From contig OZ025784.1 in NCBI GenBank assembly GCA_964019425.1, positions 1 through 64,000 on the forward strand: a DNA stretch of 64,000 bases. Reading direction: 5' to 3'. Both the position numbers and the translations under genes were made by a program. Each line of letters starts with the position of its first letter. Position 1 is the first letter of the stretch. The stretch is from Flectonema sp. DT1601 (taxonomy: Eukaryota > Euglenozoa > Diplonemea > Diplonemida > Diplonemidae). The notes beneath the pieces are model-generated. The model was given only the letters and a program-made list of their open reading frames with translations. It made no database searches and had not been told where the DNA came from. This document shows positions 1-10,096 of the stretch, piece by piece.

Positions 1-262
1 TTACGGGTTTGCGGGTTTGCGGGTTTGCGGGTTTGCGGGTTTGCGGGTTTGCGGGTTTGCGGGTTTGCGGGTTTGCGGGTTTGCGGGTTTGCGGGTTTGC
101 GGGTTTGCGGGTTTGCGGGTTTGCGGGTTTGCGGGTTTGCGGGTTTGCGGGTTTGCGGGTTTGCGGGTTTGCGGGTTTGCGGGTTTGCGGGTTTGCGGGT
201 TTGCGGGTTTGCGGGTTTGCGGGTTTGCGGGTTTGCGGGTTTGCGGGTTTGCGGGTTTGCGG
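1..262. repeat. Octamer array TTTGCGGG (left arm)
   Basis: About 33 near-perfect copies of TTTGCGGG run from the window edge to position 262; the first unit is a TTACGGG variant. The unit has no stop codon in any of the six frames (it reads FAGLRVCG forward and KPANPQTR backward), so the long open frames across it are artefacts. The array continues after the retroelement at 5517, which suggests one array interrupted by an insertion. GGG every five bases could form G-quadruplexes. Confidence 0.97.
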
Positions 263-625
263 GGAACCGCTCTGCATTTTCTATGCGATATCTGCTATAG
301 AAATGTAAAAGTAATAATGAAATAGAAAACAGAGAGGGAGTAAGCAAGCAATTAATACTAAAGGAGAATGACGGAATCCAATTAAGGATAATTGAAATTG
401 ATCAGCTATATCGAATTCTGACATGCCGTCGTGTCTCATCCATAAAGTATATCGCAGCTGTGATGGGAGATGATGGTTGTGAATTATAGTAATCGATAAT
501 TGAAGTATTGTCCACGTACGAAGTATATTCATTTGCGACGGGGGTAGCAGGGCGCCACAGAGGCGAAATCGTCCGGACCAGGCTGCGAAAGGCATGCATG
601 GCCACGGGACGGGGGCGCCGTCACG
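263..625 (-). repeat. Split direct repeat A, outer copy (A1)
   Basis: This 363-bp block is repeated at 821-1183 with no differences seen by eye. It forms one terminus of the retroelement. A 17-bp G-rich spacer (626-642) separates it from B1. The A-spacer-B order is what a circularised copy would carry, as expected for tyrosine-recombinase retroelements. Confidence 0.93.
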
Positions 626-642
626 GGGGTCGGGTGGGTGGG

Positions 643-820
643 AACAAAAAAGTTGTTTTCTTTAAAGCAAAGCCAGCCAAACCTGAAAGTAGAAAGAACA
701 ATATTCACCAGAGAATAACGGCGAAATAAAGTAAAATCTCTTTACAAGAAGTCGGCGCCAAGCGCTAAATCAAGGCTGTGATATCGCTATGCCATTTGAG
801 CTGTTCCCTGTAAAGGTGAG
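643..820 (-). repeat. Split direct repeat B, inner copy (B1)
   Basis: This 178-bp block is repeated at 5339-5516. It joins A2 directly at 820/821. That junction equals the two element ends placed together, as predicted for integration from a circular intermediate. Confidence 0.93.
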
Positions 821-1183
821 GGAACCGCTCTGCATTTTCTATGCGATATCTGCTATAGAAATGTAAAAGTAATAATGAAATAGAAAACAGAGAGGGAGTA
901 AGCAAGCAATTAATACTAAAGGAGAATGACGGAATCCAATTAAGGATAATTGAAATTGATCAGCTATATCGAATTCTGACATGCCGTCGTGTCTCATCCA
1001 TAAAGTATATCGCAGCTGTGATGGGAGATGATGGTTGTGAATTATAGTAATCGATAATTGAAGTATTGTCCACGTACGAAGTATATTCATTTGCGACGGG
1101 GGTAGCAGGGCGCCACAGAGGCGAAATCGTCCGGACCAGGCTGCGAAAGGCATGCATGGCCACGGGACGGGGGCGCCGTCACG
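821..1183 (-). repeat. Split direct repeat A, inner copy (A2)
   Basis: This is the second 363-bp copy of repeat A. Its inner edge overlaps the stop codon of the RT-RNase H frame at 1179-1181, so coding sequence ends exactly at the repeat boundary. Confidence 0.93.
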
Positions 1184-2795
1184 CCACCACCACATCGCGA
1201 GTCAAAAATTCCTGCACCGCAAGTTGGACATCACGCATATGAGCAAGAGAGTCTATCTTGCAAGGCTCAATGCGTGATGGGAGGTCGGCTGGGTTCTGTG
1301 CAGAAACGATGTATCTCATCTCAAATGAAATCTGTCGTTCCCTAAGAAATGTAATGGACTGAACTACTGCATCATTAAGTCGGCGGCATCTCATAGACAT
1401 CCGCTTGCGCGCAACGCCCAAAACCGATGTGTTGTCAATCCAGAACGCCACAGACCGCCCGTTGCAAGAATCCGGCAATGCCACAACAGTATTCCTGAGA
1501 GCCAGTGCCTCCAGAATATTAATATGTAGCGACTGCTCAGACGGCCCCCAGGAGTTCCCAAGAACGGTCACCTCAGCCGTCGCATCGTCAACGATCACAC
1601 CCCCCCAGCCACGAAGCGAGGCATCGATAAATACAGTAAAGAGCTTCTCCTGGTGGCTGAAAGGTTCGGAAATCAACCTCCCATTAACCGCTTCATTTGA
1701 CCATGATGCCAGCTCTCTCTGAACAGACCGTGGTATCCGTACAACATCAGAAGGTGCCCGTCTGCCGCTATTCAGGCTGTTCGAAATCCTTCGGATGAAC
1801 TTCATCGCAAACCAGAAAGCCCCTGGTGAGGTGGCCGAGATAGCGGAAGCATGCATGAGACGGCCCCCAAGGGACTCGATCGCACCTGCCCCCATCGATA
1901 AGAGGTCACACTCCATGATCTTCCTCCTAATCTTCTCACTGGCACGAACCTCATGGCTGCCATGGTCGAAGTCAACGCCAAGAAATGTATACTTCTGGGC
2001 CGCCGTATTGCTATCGGCCGGCTTCCATGTCAGGTTACAGCGATCAGCAGTCTCGTCCAAATTATAGGTCGCCGCGAGCACAGCGCCAGAATCACCAGTG
2101 TAGCGAATGTTATCAATGAAGATATCAACATCCACACCAGTCGCTGCCCACCCATCACTCACATAAGACGGATCACCAGCTGCTGCCGCCGCAAGCGTGT
2201 GCATGACTTCGGGAGCACACACATGCCCCATCGGCAGACGGCAGAGCTCATACCACAACCCGTCGGCTGCACGAAAGCGAAAAAGGTCACGCGCATCCTC
2301 TGGTATTTCAATGGCATAGAACCCGGTCTTAAAGTCCCTCGTCGTGGCACACTCAGCCCTCACGGAATCGAGGTAACCAGAAACGTGCCTGAGCGGAACC
2401 TTCGCCTTGTACAGCCCCTCTGCCCAGCGGTTCGCATCCCTCGTCCAGAGGATAAACCGCTGCCTCAGCCCCTCCGGCTTCTCCTCCAACACCGTGAACG
2501 GGACATTCCCTGATCGCCCGGGCCCAATCGCTACCCGAGCAACCGAGTGTTCAACAAGGAGGCCAGCATGCTCCGACGATAAAGATGATTCGGGAGGTTG
2601 CCTGCGCCTGCCAACTACAGGGTAGAAAGTCATCTTCCAAACTGTGTCAAACCTCTCCCTCGCATCAGCTGAAAGGCGGCTGCGCAATCCCTGAACATCC
2701 ATCGGCTCAATCGACCCCACGTGAAGAGGCGACCTACGTTCCCCCTCCGTCGCCGGAATACGTGTCCTCTTCCCCCTGCGGGCAATGCTATGCAT
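1179..2795 (-). CDS. Reverse transcriptase-RNase H of the DIRS-order element
   Basis: The protein contains an RT domain with a palm motif FIDN in place of the usual YxDD, and the finger motif RLPMGHVCAPE, which resembles RT motifs I associate with kinetoplastid VIPER-type elements. An RNase H domain follows, with FIDAS, an NILEALAL glutamate motif, a WIDNTS aspartate motif and a C-terminal NPADLPSR. The frame stays open upstream to 3935, but that part runs opposite the recombinase frame and looks like a shadow. I use the first methionine after the recombinase ends as a conservative start. Elements of this group often express RT from overlapping frames or by read-through. Confidence 0.82.
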   Translation of the reverse strand: MHSIARRGKRTRIPATEGERRSPLHVGSIEPMDVQGLRSRLSADARERFDTVWKMTFYPVVGRRRQPPESSLSSEHAGLLVEHSVARVAIGPGRSGNVPFTVLEEKPEGLRQRFILWTRDANRWAEGLYKAKVPLRHVSGYLDSVRAECATTRDFKTGFYAIEIPEDARDLFRFRAADGLWYELCRLPMGHVCAPEVMHTLAAAAAGDPSYVSDGWAATGVDVDIFIDNIRYTGDSGAVLAATYNLDETADRCNLTWKPADSNTAAQKYTFLGVDFDHGSHEVRASEKIRRKIMECDLLSMGAGAIESLGGRLMHASAISATSPGAFWFAMKFIRRISNSLNSGRRAPSDVVRIPRSVQRELASWSNEAVNGRLISEPFSHQEKLFTVFIDASLRGWGGVIVDDATAEVTVLGNSWGPSEQSLHINILEALALRNTVVALPDSCNGRSVAFWIDNTSVLGVARKRMSMRCRRLNDAVVQSITFLRERQISFEMRYIVSAQNPADLPSRIEPCKIDSLAHMRDVQLAVQEFLTRDVVVA

Positions 2796-2848
2796 CGAAG
2801 TGCCACGAGCGACGTTCCTACCCAGCGCAGTATACACATCCGCCTTAC

Positions 2849-3880
2849 TCAAAGCAATCTCGTCACCTTCCAAGTCTGGAGAGCGCGTGCCGTGTCGACT
2901 GCATTCGAGCTGTACCTCAGCGTCGTTTGCGATATCGCCGGCCCTCCTTCCGAGTGCTTCAGGAGGCGAGACACCAGTACCGCATCGGTAATCCTCCCAT
3001 CTGCGAGGGCGGCCATCAGAACGGATGCCGCACCTCTTTTTATGGAGTGCCCTGTCAACCCTTCCATCCCAGGGACCTGTTGCCAGTGGTGCGCAATCCT
3101 CCCTGTTGTTGCCTCCGCGAGGAGGTCGAACGGGGACAGAAGCCTGACGAGAGCTGCAATCTCTCCCACCAAATCGCCCCGGATCACCGCCCACCTCGAA
3201 GCGACGTACGGGTTCCCGCGGCGGTGCTTCGGCAGGACCCCCCAATCCACAATCACCTCCGAGTCTTCGACCAAAATGAAGTGCTCTGATGTCAAGAGGC
3301 GCACCTCCCCCCAGCGAGATGCCGTCTTCCAGCAAACGAGAGCCGCCAGCCTCAGCTCCGGTCCCAGTTGCCGCACCCAACCTAGCAGTTGCTGCCTCGT
3401 CATCGGCCTTGCCTGCGTCACCGGAATCGACGCACCGTCCGTCCTCAAAGCGCCTGCGAGACTTAGAAGGGGCTGGTTCTCCACTCCCAGGTGACGGAAG
3501 ACACCCGACAGTGCCTTGGCATACTGAAGTTGCCCCTGGGGGCGGACACCTGTTGCCACGACGAATAGAGCCGCGGTCTCGGCATCGACGGGGAGCCCTC
3601 GCGACCGAGCCCATCTCTCCATCCTTCCCCAGAGGTTGCGTCTCTTCGACGTCGTCTCTGTTGCCCAGAGGTTGGCAATCACGATCCCGAGCCTTTCTAG
3701 AGCCACGTCGTAGTCGACGTCTGCCTCCCCAGTTCTTCCGGTATCGTGCTGCTCCCTGGCAATGTGCTCCAGCACAACCCTTCCAAAGAGCGATGGGATG
3801 CCCGGCGAACCCTTTGTAGCTGTAGTCACTACCACTGGGTGCCCACACCCGCCGGACCCTTGTCTTGGGGACATCCTCAT
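2849..3880 (-). CDS. Tyrosine recombinase of the DIRS-order element
   Basis: This 343-aa protein carries the catalytic signature of tyrosine recombinases: an arginine in TASRWGEV, an H-x3-R box in GHSIKRGA, a later histidine in LLKHSEG and the likely nucleophile tyrosine in TTLRYSS. It lies between the gag-like and RT frames. The enzyme would integrate a circular double-stranded DNA copy by site-specific recombination, which fits the lack of target-site duplication. It overlaps the upstream extension of the RT frame in another phase. Confidence 0.85.
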   Translation of the reverse strand: MRMSPRQGSGGCGHPVVVTTATKGSPGIPSLFGRVVLEHIAREQHDTGRTGEADVDYDVALERLGIVIANLWATETTSKRRNLWGRMERWARSRGLPVDAETAALFVVATGVRPQGQLQYAKALSGVFRHLGVENQPLLSLAGALRTDGASIPVTQARPMTRQQLLGWVRQLGPELRLAALVCWKTASRWGEVRLLTSEHFILVEDSEVIVDWGVLPKHRRGNPYVASRWAVIRGDLVGEIAALVRLLSPFDLLAEATTGRIAHHWQQVPGMEGLTGHSIKRGAASVLMAALADGRITDAVLVSRLLKHSEGGPAISQTTLRYSSNAVDTARALQTWKVTRLL

Positions 3881-3931
3881 AACGCTGCCAACCAGTGCCC
3901 CGTAGCTGGCTGGTTTTGTGGGGGCAAGGAT

Positions 3932-5332
3932 TCATTTTCCCCTGCCCAACTGCCCGTTTTTTGAACTTGGAACATACGCCCTTGGAGGAGCAGCCGGTGG
4001 CCCCTTATGGGTCGCCCCCACCCGGTGCCCCTTCGACACTTTCTGCGCTGCCTTCCTTGCCTGCGCTGTCGACGGGGTATCCCTCGCAGCATCAAGGGTT
4101 TCGTAGTATGCTTCAGCTCCCCGCGGCCCGTTCTCTGTGCGCAGCAGCTGCCACTCCATCATCTGGTGTAGTGCCGCTATGGCCCCTTCCGTACCTCCCA
4201 AAACAGCCCTCTCCACTGCATTCGCAAGCCTCTTCACTACCTCACTCGCAACTGCCCCAGAGCCCCCGGAATACCTCTCAACAATCGCGCGCCTCAGCAG
4301 CGAACGGCACACGTCATCACGCTCCGCATATCCCAGCCACAACTCCGCATTCCTCGCGATGTCCTCAACAGGTGCATGCGACGCGGCAATTTCCGGGTTC
4401 CAATGCTGCACCGACCAGCCCCCTGCCCTGAACTCCTCTGGTGTGAGGCGCCACAGCCCACTGTCGTTGTGCAAGACTGCAATCGTCACATCAGCCGGTG
4501 CCACGCAGACAACAATCCCTCTTGAGCCTCCGTCCGTAACCTTGGAGCCTACCACCATGCTTGGAGGAAAACCTTCTGTTACCTGTGGCTTTGTTGCAGC
4601 TTGCTGGATCGCTGCCGTAATGGAGCTCATCATTGAGTCCTGATCCGTCCTAACCGGCGGTGGCCCTTGTGGAACAACTTGCGGCCTTCCCATACCTGCC
4701 TTCAGGGTTTCAATCTCACCTTCCAGTCGTGCCATCACGGACTGCTGCTGCTGAACGAACCCCTGCATCATCTCCTCCATCCGTGTCTGGCGGGACTCCG
4801 CTTCCGTCATGTGCCGCCTTGTCGATTGCGCACCGCGATGTAGATCCGCAAACGCCTGACCAGCCTCGCTCCTCAGTCCTTGGATCTTCTCTTCGCCTTG
4901 GCGCAAGCTCTCAGCCGTTGCCTTCCTCAACACATCAGTGTCGACGCGCAAACTCTCCATTGCATCCGCAGCTTCATCATGGGTCACCAGGCGGTTCGAA
5001 TCCCCCGAAGCCAGGCGACTGCTTGCCTTCGCAGCCCGCTCCGCAACGCCGGCCCTATTCACCGAAGACATCATTGCCAACACTACCAACATCTTTTTGA
5101 TTGAAACTTTTTCAATCGCTGCATACTGCACCCCAAGGCAAAGGGCAACAGTAAGCCTAACCAGGCTCTGCAACTCCCTATCGGACTCCAACAAAGCCAA
5201 GTCAACTGGTATTGGTACAAGCTTCACCAACTTCACCAAGTCAACATGCTGTCTTTGCGGAACTTCTCCGACCCTCCGTCCCCATGCCTCAGCTAATGCT
5301 GACGGGAACTCGAAATCGTAGCTTTTTGCCAT
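3932..5332 (-). CDS. Gag-like protein of the DIRS-order element
   Basis: This 466-aa protein is the first frame of the element. Its start codon is six bases from the inner edge of repeat B2. Residues about 110-220 are predicted coiled coil, with many Glu, Gln, Arg and Met; a Pro/Gln-rich linker and a second globular part follow. The C-terminus is basic and rich in Ala, Pro and Lys. I see no CCHC zinc knuckle. The gag role is inferred from position and composition. Confidence 0.65.
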   Translation of the reverse strand: MAKSYDFEFPSALAEAWGRRVGEVPQRQHVDLVKLVKLVPIPVDLALLESDRELQSLVRLTVALCLGVQYAAIEKVSIKKMLVVLAMMSSVNRAGVAERAAKASSRLASGDSNRLVTHDEAADAMESLRVDTDVLRKATAESLRQGEEKIQGLRSEAGQAFADLHRGAQSTRRHMTEAESRQTRMEEMMQGFVQQQQSVMARLEGEIETLKAGMGRPQVVPQGPPPVRTDQDSMMSSITAAIQQAATKPQVTEGFPPSMVVGSKVTDGGSRGIVVCVAPADVTIAVLHNDSGLWRLTPEEFRAGGWSVQHWNPEIAASHAPVEDIARNAELWLGYAERDDVCRSLLRRAIVERYSGGSGAVASEVVKRLANAVERAVLGGTEGAIAALHQMMEWQLLRTENGPRGAEAYYETLDAARDTPSTAQARKAAQKVSKGHRVGATHKGPPAAPPRAYVPSSKNGQLGRGK

Positions 5333-5338
5333 TTAAAA

Positions 5339-5516
5339 AACAAAAAAGTTGTTTTCTTTAAAGCAAAGCCAGCCAAACCTGAAAGTAGAAAGAACAATAT
5401 TCACCAGAGAATAACGGCGAAATAAAGTAAAATCTCTTTACAAGAAGTCGGCGCCAAGCGCTAAATCAAGGCTGTGATATCGCTATGCCATTTGAGCTGT
5501 TCCCTGTAAAGGTGAG
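5339..5516 (-). repeat. Split direct repeat B, outer copy (B2)
   Basis: This is the second 178-bp copy of repeat B and forms the 5' end of the element in its own sense. Position 5516 meets the octamer array directly, with no visible target duplication. Confidence 0.93.
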
Positions 5517-6112
5517 GTTTGCGGGTTTGCGGGTTTGCGGGTTTGCGGGCTTGCGGGTTTGCGGGTTTGCGGGTTTGCGGGTTTGCGGGTTTGCGGGTTT
5601 GCGGGTTTGCGGGTTTGCGGGTTTGCGGGTTTGCGGGTTTGCGGGTTTGCGGGTTTGCGGGTTTGCGGGTTTGCGGGTTTGCGGGTTTGCGGGTTTGCGG
5701 GTTTGCGGGTTTGCGGGTTTGCGGGTTTGCGGGTTTGCGGGTTTGCGGGTTTGCGGGTTTGCGGGTTTGCGGGTTTGCGGGTTTGCGGGTTTGCGGGTTT
5801 GCGGGTTTGCGGGTTTTGCGGGTTTGCGGGTTTGCGGGTTTGCGGGTTTGCGGGTTTGCGGGTTTGCGGGTTTGCGGGTTTGCGGGTTTGCGGGTTTGCG
5901 GGTTTGCGGGTTTGCGGGTTTGCGGGTTTGCGGGTTTGCGGGTTTGCGGGTTTGCGGGTTTGCGGGTTTGCGGGTTTGCGGGTTTGCGGGTTTGCGGGTT
6001 TGCGGGTTTGCGGGTTTGCGGGTTTGCGGGTTTGCGGGTTTGCAGGTTTGCGGGTTTGCGGGTTTGCGGGTTTGCGGGTTTGCGGGTTTGCGGGTTTGCG
6101 GGTTTGCGGGTT
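5517..6112. repeat. Octamer array TTTGCGGG (right arm)
   Basis: About 74 tandem copies of TTTGCGGG lie here, with one unit that has an extra T near 5815 and rare single-base variants near 5548 and 6044. It is in the same orientation as the array at 1-262, consistent with one array of more than 850 bp split by the retroelement. Confidence 0.97.
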
Positions 6113-6204
6113 TCTCCTATATAATTGTCAGCATTGGGGATATTTTGGGTTCTGAGGAAATTCACCAAGTCCTGGGCCAGGTACCCAGGCCAGGCCTCAC
6201 CTAA

Positions 6205-7090
6205 TTACACACTAATTCTTCTTTGCATTCCCGCAAGAAGGTCTGGTTCTAAGTGCAACATAAGTGTTGACTGGTGCCGCGCATTACGGAAAGAAAAGTA
6301 GCGTTGCATATTGACCTGTGGCAAGTCGGCGCTACCAAATGACAGTCTGATGATCCACGGCGGGCGGAAAGAAAATTGCTGTTATTTGCCTTTGTCACGG
6401 AATTTTTTTTTTTTTTTTTACCACTTTTTGTGCCACTCACCTCCAAAAAAACATGAGTACATCTTTTTTTTATGGTTATCTCTCGGTCTATCGGCCCCGA
6501 AAAGTCTTCACAAATTTCTGGGTGGAGAAAAAAGTTTTGCAGTTGTTTGCCAGCCAAGACTTACGCAGCACTGTAAGCTGGCCAGGCCTAGCTACTTCCG
6601 TACTGGGAATGAGGCTTCTGTTTCTTCCTGCTAGCAGGCCTGGTGCTAAGTGCTACGTAATAGTGTCACGCATTACAGGAATAATATTAGGTCGCCCAGA
6701 AGTGCTATGTAAGCGCCAGGCCTAGCTACTTCCGTACTGAGAATGAGGCTTCTGTTTCTTCCCGCAAGCAGGCCTGGTACTAAGTGCTACGTAAGTGTTG
6801 AATGGTGTCACGCATTACGGGAAGAAAGGTAGAGTGTTGCATGTTAACCTGTTGTAGGTTGGCACTACCAAATGACCTGATGACCCACGGGGGGGCGTTT
6901 GCGGAAAGAGAATTGCTGCTTTTGCAGTTATTTGCCTTTGTCATGGGTTTTTTTTTTTTTTTTTTTTACTGCTTTTTGTGCCACTCACCTCCAAGAAATC
7001 ATGGTTACACTTTTTTTATGGTTATCCCTTGGCCTATCGATCTCGAAAAGGCTTCACAAATCCCTGAGGAGAATAGGTTTTAGAGTTTTG
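6205..7090. repeat. Degenerate long direct repeats
   Basis: A unit of about 330-350 bp at 6210-6545 recurs in diverged form at about 6740-7085. Shared landmarks in order are a cccgcaag core, a cgcattacgg segment, a ctaccaaatgac segment, a long T run, gtgccactcacctcc, and a segment ending near cttcacaaat. A partial copy lies between them at about 6570-6735. The copies differ by many substitutions and indels, so the duplication is old. No coding region is supported. Confidence 0.8.
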
Positions 7091-7192
7091 GTGCCAAGCT
7101 GTCTTTTTGTTATGGTTTAGACAATTTGGGTTTTAATAAATAATTCCTTTCATTTTTGCCACCTTTCTGCAATCAATGCTTTTGTAGCACCC

Positions 7193-8470
7193 CTGAGCAA
7201 GTTTTGGCTGCTAATTCTCTTCCCGCAAGCAAATTTTAGCTGCTTATTTTCTTCCCGCAAGCAAATTTTAGCTGCTGATTCTCTTCCCGCAAGCAGATCT
7301 TAGCTGCTTATTTTCTTCCCGCAAGCAAATTTTAGCTGCTTATTTTCTTCCCGCTAGCAAATTTTAGCTGCTTATTTTCTTCCCGCAAGCAAATTTTAGC
7401 TGCTAATTTTCTTCCCGCAAGCAAATTCTAGCTGCTTATTCTCTTCCCGCTAGCAGGTTTTAGCTTCTGATTTTCTTCCCGCAAGCAAATCTTAGCTACT
7501 TATTCCCTTCCCGCAAGCAAATCTTAGCTGCTTATTCTCTTCCCGCAAGCAAATTTTAGCTGCTTATTTTCTTCCCGCAAGCAAATTTTGGCTGCTTATT
7601 CTCTTCCCGCAAGCAAATTTTAGCTGCTGATTCTCTTCCCGCAAGCAAATTTTAGCTGCTAATTTTCTTCCCGCAAGCAAATTCTAGCTGCTTATTCTCT
7701 TCCCGCTAGCAGGTTTTAGCTGCTGATTTTCTTCCCGCAAGCAAATCTTAGCTGCTTATTCTCTTCCCGCAAGCAAATCTTAGCTGCTTATTCTCTTCCC
7801 GCAAGCAAATTTTAGCTGCTTATTTTCTTCCCGCAAGCAAATTTTGGCTGCTTATTCTCTTCCCGCAAGCAAATTTTAGCTGCTTATTCTCTTCCCGCAA
7901 GCAGATTTTAGCTGCTGATCTTCTTCCCGCAAGCAAATTTTAGCTGCTTATTTTCTTCCCGCAAGCAAATTTTGGCTGCTTATTTTCTTCCTGCAAGCAA
8001 ATTATGGCTGCTGATTCTCTTCCCGCAAGCAGATCTTAGCTGCTTATTTTCTTCCCGCAAGCAAATTTTAGCTGCCCATTTTCTTCCCGCAAGCAAATTT
8101 TAGCTGCTTATTTTCTTCCCGCAAGCAAATTTTAGCTGCTTATTCTCTTCCCGCAAGCAAATTTTAGCTGCTTATTTTCTTCCCACAAGCAAAATTTGGC
8201 TGCTGATTCTCTTCCCGCAAGCAAATTTTGGCTGCTTATTTTCTTCCTGCAAGCAAATTTTAGCTGCTTATTTTCTTCCCGCAAGCAAATTTTAGCTGCT
8301 TATTTTCTTCCCGCAAGCAGATTTTAGCTGCTTATTCTCTTCCCGCAAGCAAATTTTGGCTGCTTATTTTCTTCCTGCAAGCAAATTTTAGCTGCTTATT
8401 TTCTTCCCGCAAGCAAATTTTAGCTGCTTACTTTTTTCCTGCAAACAAATTTGAGCTGCCAATTTTCTTC
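7193..8470. repeat. 32-bp satellite array, about 39 units
   Basis: A 32-bp unit with core CTTCCCGCAAGCAAATTTTA repeats in exact register. The first cccgc core is at 7222, the last (cctgc) at 8438, and the distance is 38 times 32. Units vary mainly at T/C in the tail, at the ccgcaagc/ccgctagc position and at tta/tga. The tttcttcccgcaagca segment also occurs in the older long repeat just upstream (near 6750), which suggests the satellite grew out of that repeat. Confidence 0.97.
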
Positions 8471-8479
8471 AGTAGGAAG

Positions 8480-8990
8480 TAAGTAAGATTTATTTTTCCC
8501 TAAGGAAAAATGCTGGATTTTTGTGCCCGAGCAGGTCTAAAAAAGATGGGTAACCATTTTCTTAAAGTATAAAATGTGATGAAAATTCTTTTTTAGTATG
8601 GTTTTGAAATTTAAGTGTATGGTTGCCAATTTAGTAGGTAGTTAAAAAAGAATTCTTCAGAAGAAATCTTCCCTTTATAATATTTTCTGAAAGATTTATT
8701 TTTTTCTACAGATCTCCTAAAAAAGATGGGAACACATAGTTGATCTATCCAGAAGTCTTCATAAATCCCTGTTAACCATTTTCTTAAAATATAAAAAGTG
8801 ATGAGAAAGAAATTTTGTTAGTAAGTGGTATGGTTTTGAAATTTAGGTGTATGGCTGCCAATTTAGTTAGCAAGAATTTTCTTTTTGAAATAATTTTTTC
8901 CTTCTTAATGAGTTTTGGATTTTAGGTGCCAAGCTGTGAAAAAGCAATCTTTGATTTCATTTCTTTTTTGGTAAAGGGTCTTTCCTACAC
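8480..8990. repeat. Diverged direct repeat pair
   Basis: A segment at about 8549-8642 containing aaccattttcttaaa and tatggttttgaaattta recurs at about 8764-8870. Nearby pieces (cttcataaatccctg, ggtgccaagctgt) echo the long repeat at 6205-7090, so this is probably more decayed material of the same family. Confidence 0.7.
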
Positions 8991-9861
8991 AAATAGTTTC
9001 AGAACTAACCATTCTTTACAAAACCCAAAATGGCTGTAAACCGTTCGACCCTGGGTGAGGGCATTTTTGTTTTTTCTTGATTCTTTTTCAGGAGGTTGGC
9101 CTTTATTAGTGGCTCCCCCCCCTTGGGGGGGGTTGGGGGGGGGGGCTGCGTTCCGCCATCCCATAGTTCTTCCCACATTTCTATTTTATTGGAAATAATG
9201 AACGATAACCTTATTAATATAACTAAATTCCTATATTCCCATCCCAGGGTCGCACACATTGCAGATACAGGTTCGATAAACCTGTTGTAAAATACTTCCA
9301 AATGTAACAAACAGATAACCTAAGCCACATATCCAATCATCATAAACCTAGCTGTCGTTTTCGTGCTAGCATATTAATATAACAACAACTACAGATATCT
9401 TTCAGAAAAACAAAAACAAAGGACTTGATAAAACAGGGTGCAGTGTGCATTTTCAGCTAAGGGAGGACATTTTTCATTTGTCGTCCTGTTGGGACAGAAA
9501 AGTAATAAATAAATAAAAAATTGATCGAAAAAAAAAAGAAATTGCTTATATATAACGTTTATTTATTTTTATCTTTTTTTTTCATGTTTGATTATTTCCT
9601 CTTCATATTATTTTTTTTTTTTTTTTCTGCCTCTCCCTTAATCCTGTTCGTTTCTTTGAAACAAGAATTCATTTGAATATTATTCCTTGGTCAGCATCTT
9701 TCATTGTCGCCCTTTGGGCCTGTTAAAAAAAAAAAAAAAAAAAAAAAGTTTACATCGGGAATAGGGCAGGAGCCAAAAGCTCCCAGTCCGTTACTTCCCA
9801 CCTTTTCGAAAACTTATTTATAAATAAAAATTGCAGAAAAGTAATAATAATAAAAAGTTGC
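8991..9861. other. Intergenic, no supported gene
   Basis: This stretch has homopolymer runs, a G/C slippage tract at about 9115-9147, and two places ending in short A-rich tails (near 9510 and 9725-9747) that look like retroposon 3' ends. Open frames here are short and low in complexity. I see no gene. Confidence 0.6.
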
Positions 9862-10096
9862 GATATCCCAGGGGTAGTGGTATAACCCTCGCCCTGGGGC
9901 TGGGTGATCGCTGGTTCGACCCCCTGCCACTGCAATAACCCATCGCGCCCGTACACGCAATTAGTTCAAATCCCGCGCCCGAAGGGCGTCCAGGGTAGGC
10001 ACCTGGTACGTTAAGACTGGAGGGAAGGGAAAATGGAAGGATTTCCATAAAGAGGCTAAGAACACACAAATAAATAAATAAATAAATAAAAAAAAT
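9862..10096 (+). mobile_element. tRNA-derived SINE (family B)
   Basis: The head resembles a tRNA with internal Pol III promoter boxes: an A-box-like TAGTGGTATAACC near 9874 and a B box GGTTCGACCCC near 9912. A non-tRNA body of about 130 bp follows, ending in a tail of repeated AAAT. The anticodon arm does not fold cleanly, so this is a SINE and not a working tRNA gene. Confidence 0.72.

Larger units (their letters stand above)
263..5516 (-). mobile_element. DIRS-order tyrosine-recombinase retrotransposon, VIPER/TATE-like
   Basis: This 5254-bp element has the split direct repeats typical of PAT-type DIRS relatives. In its own sense (minus strand) the order is B2, coding region, A2, B1, A1. 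It encodes a gag-like protein, a tyrosine recombinase and an RT-RNase H, in the gag-YR-RT order known from kinetoplastid VIPER and TATE elements. It has no LTRs and no evident target-site duplication, and it sits inside a TTTGCGGG array. The two A copies and the two B copies look identical by eye, and all three reading frames are long and open, so the element looks whole and recent. TATE elements are known to insert into telomeric repeats; insertion into a G-rich octamer array here is analogous. Family assignment is from domain order and motifs, not from a tree. Confidence 0.85.

Noticed and set aside
1-262. A chromosome end (telomere) at the window start
   Set aside because: On the plus strand the left end of a chromosome should read C-rich; here the G-rich strand runs the other way, and unique sequence follows on both sides of the same array.
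2849-3935. N-terminal extension of the RT frame as protein
   Set aside because: It lies opposite the well-supported recombinase frame and has Arg/Gly-rich shadow composition.
5461-6204. Long open frames of FAGLRVCG or KPANPQTR repeats
   Set aside because: They are readings of the TTTGCGGG array, which has no stops in any frame; codon content and both-strand openness rule out a real gene.
9240-9290. A B-box-like GGTTCGATAAACC as part of a tRNA
   Set aside because: No matching acceptor or anticodon stem upstream.
9000-9310. Short open frames around the G/C tract
   Set aside because: Low complexity, no start context, no recognisable domain.
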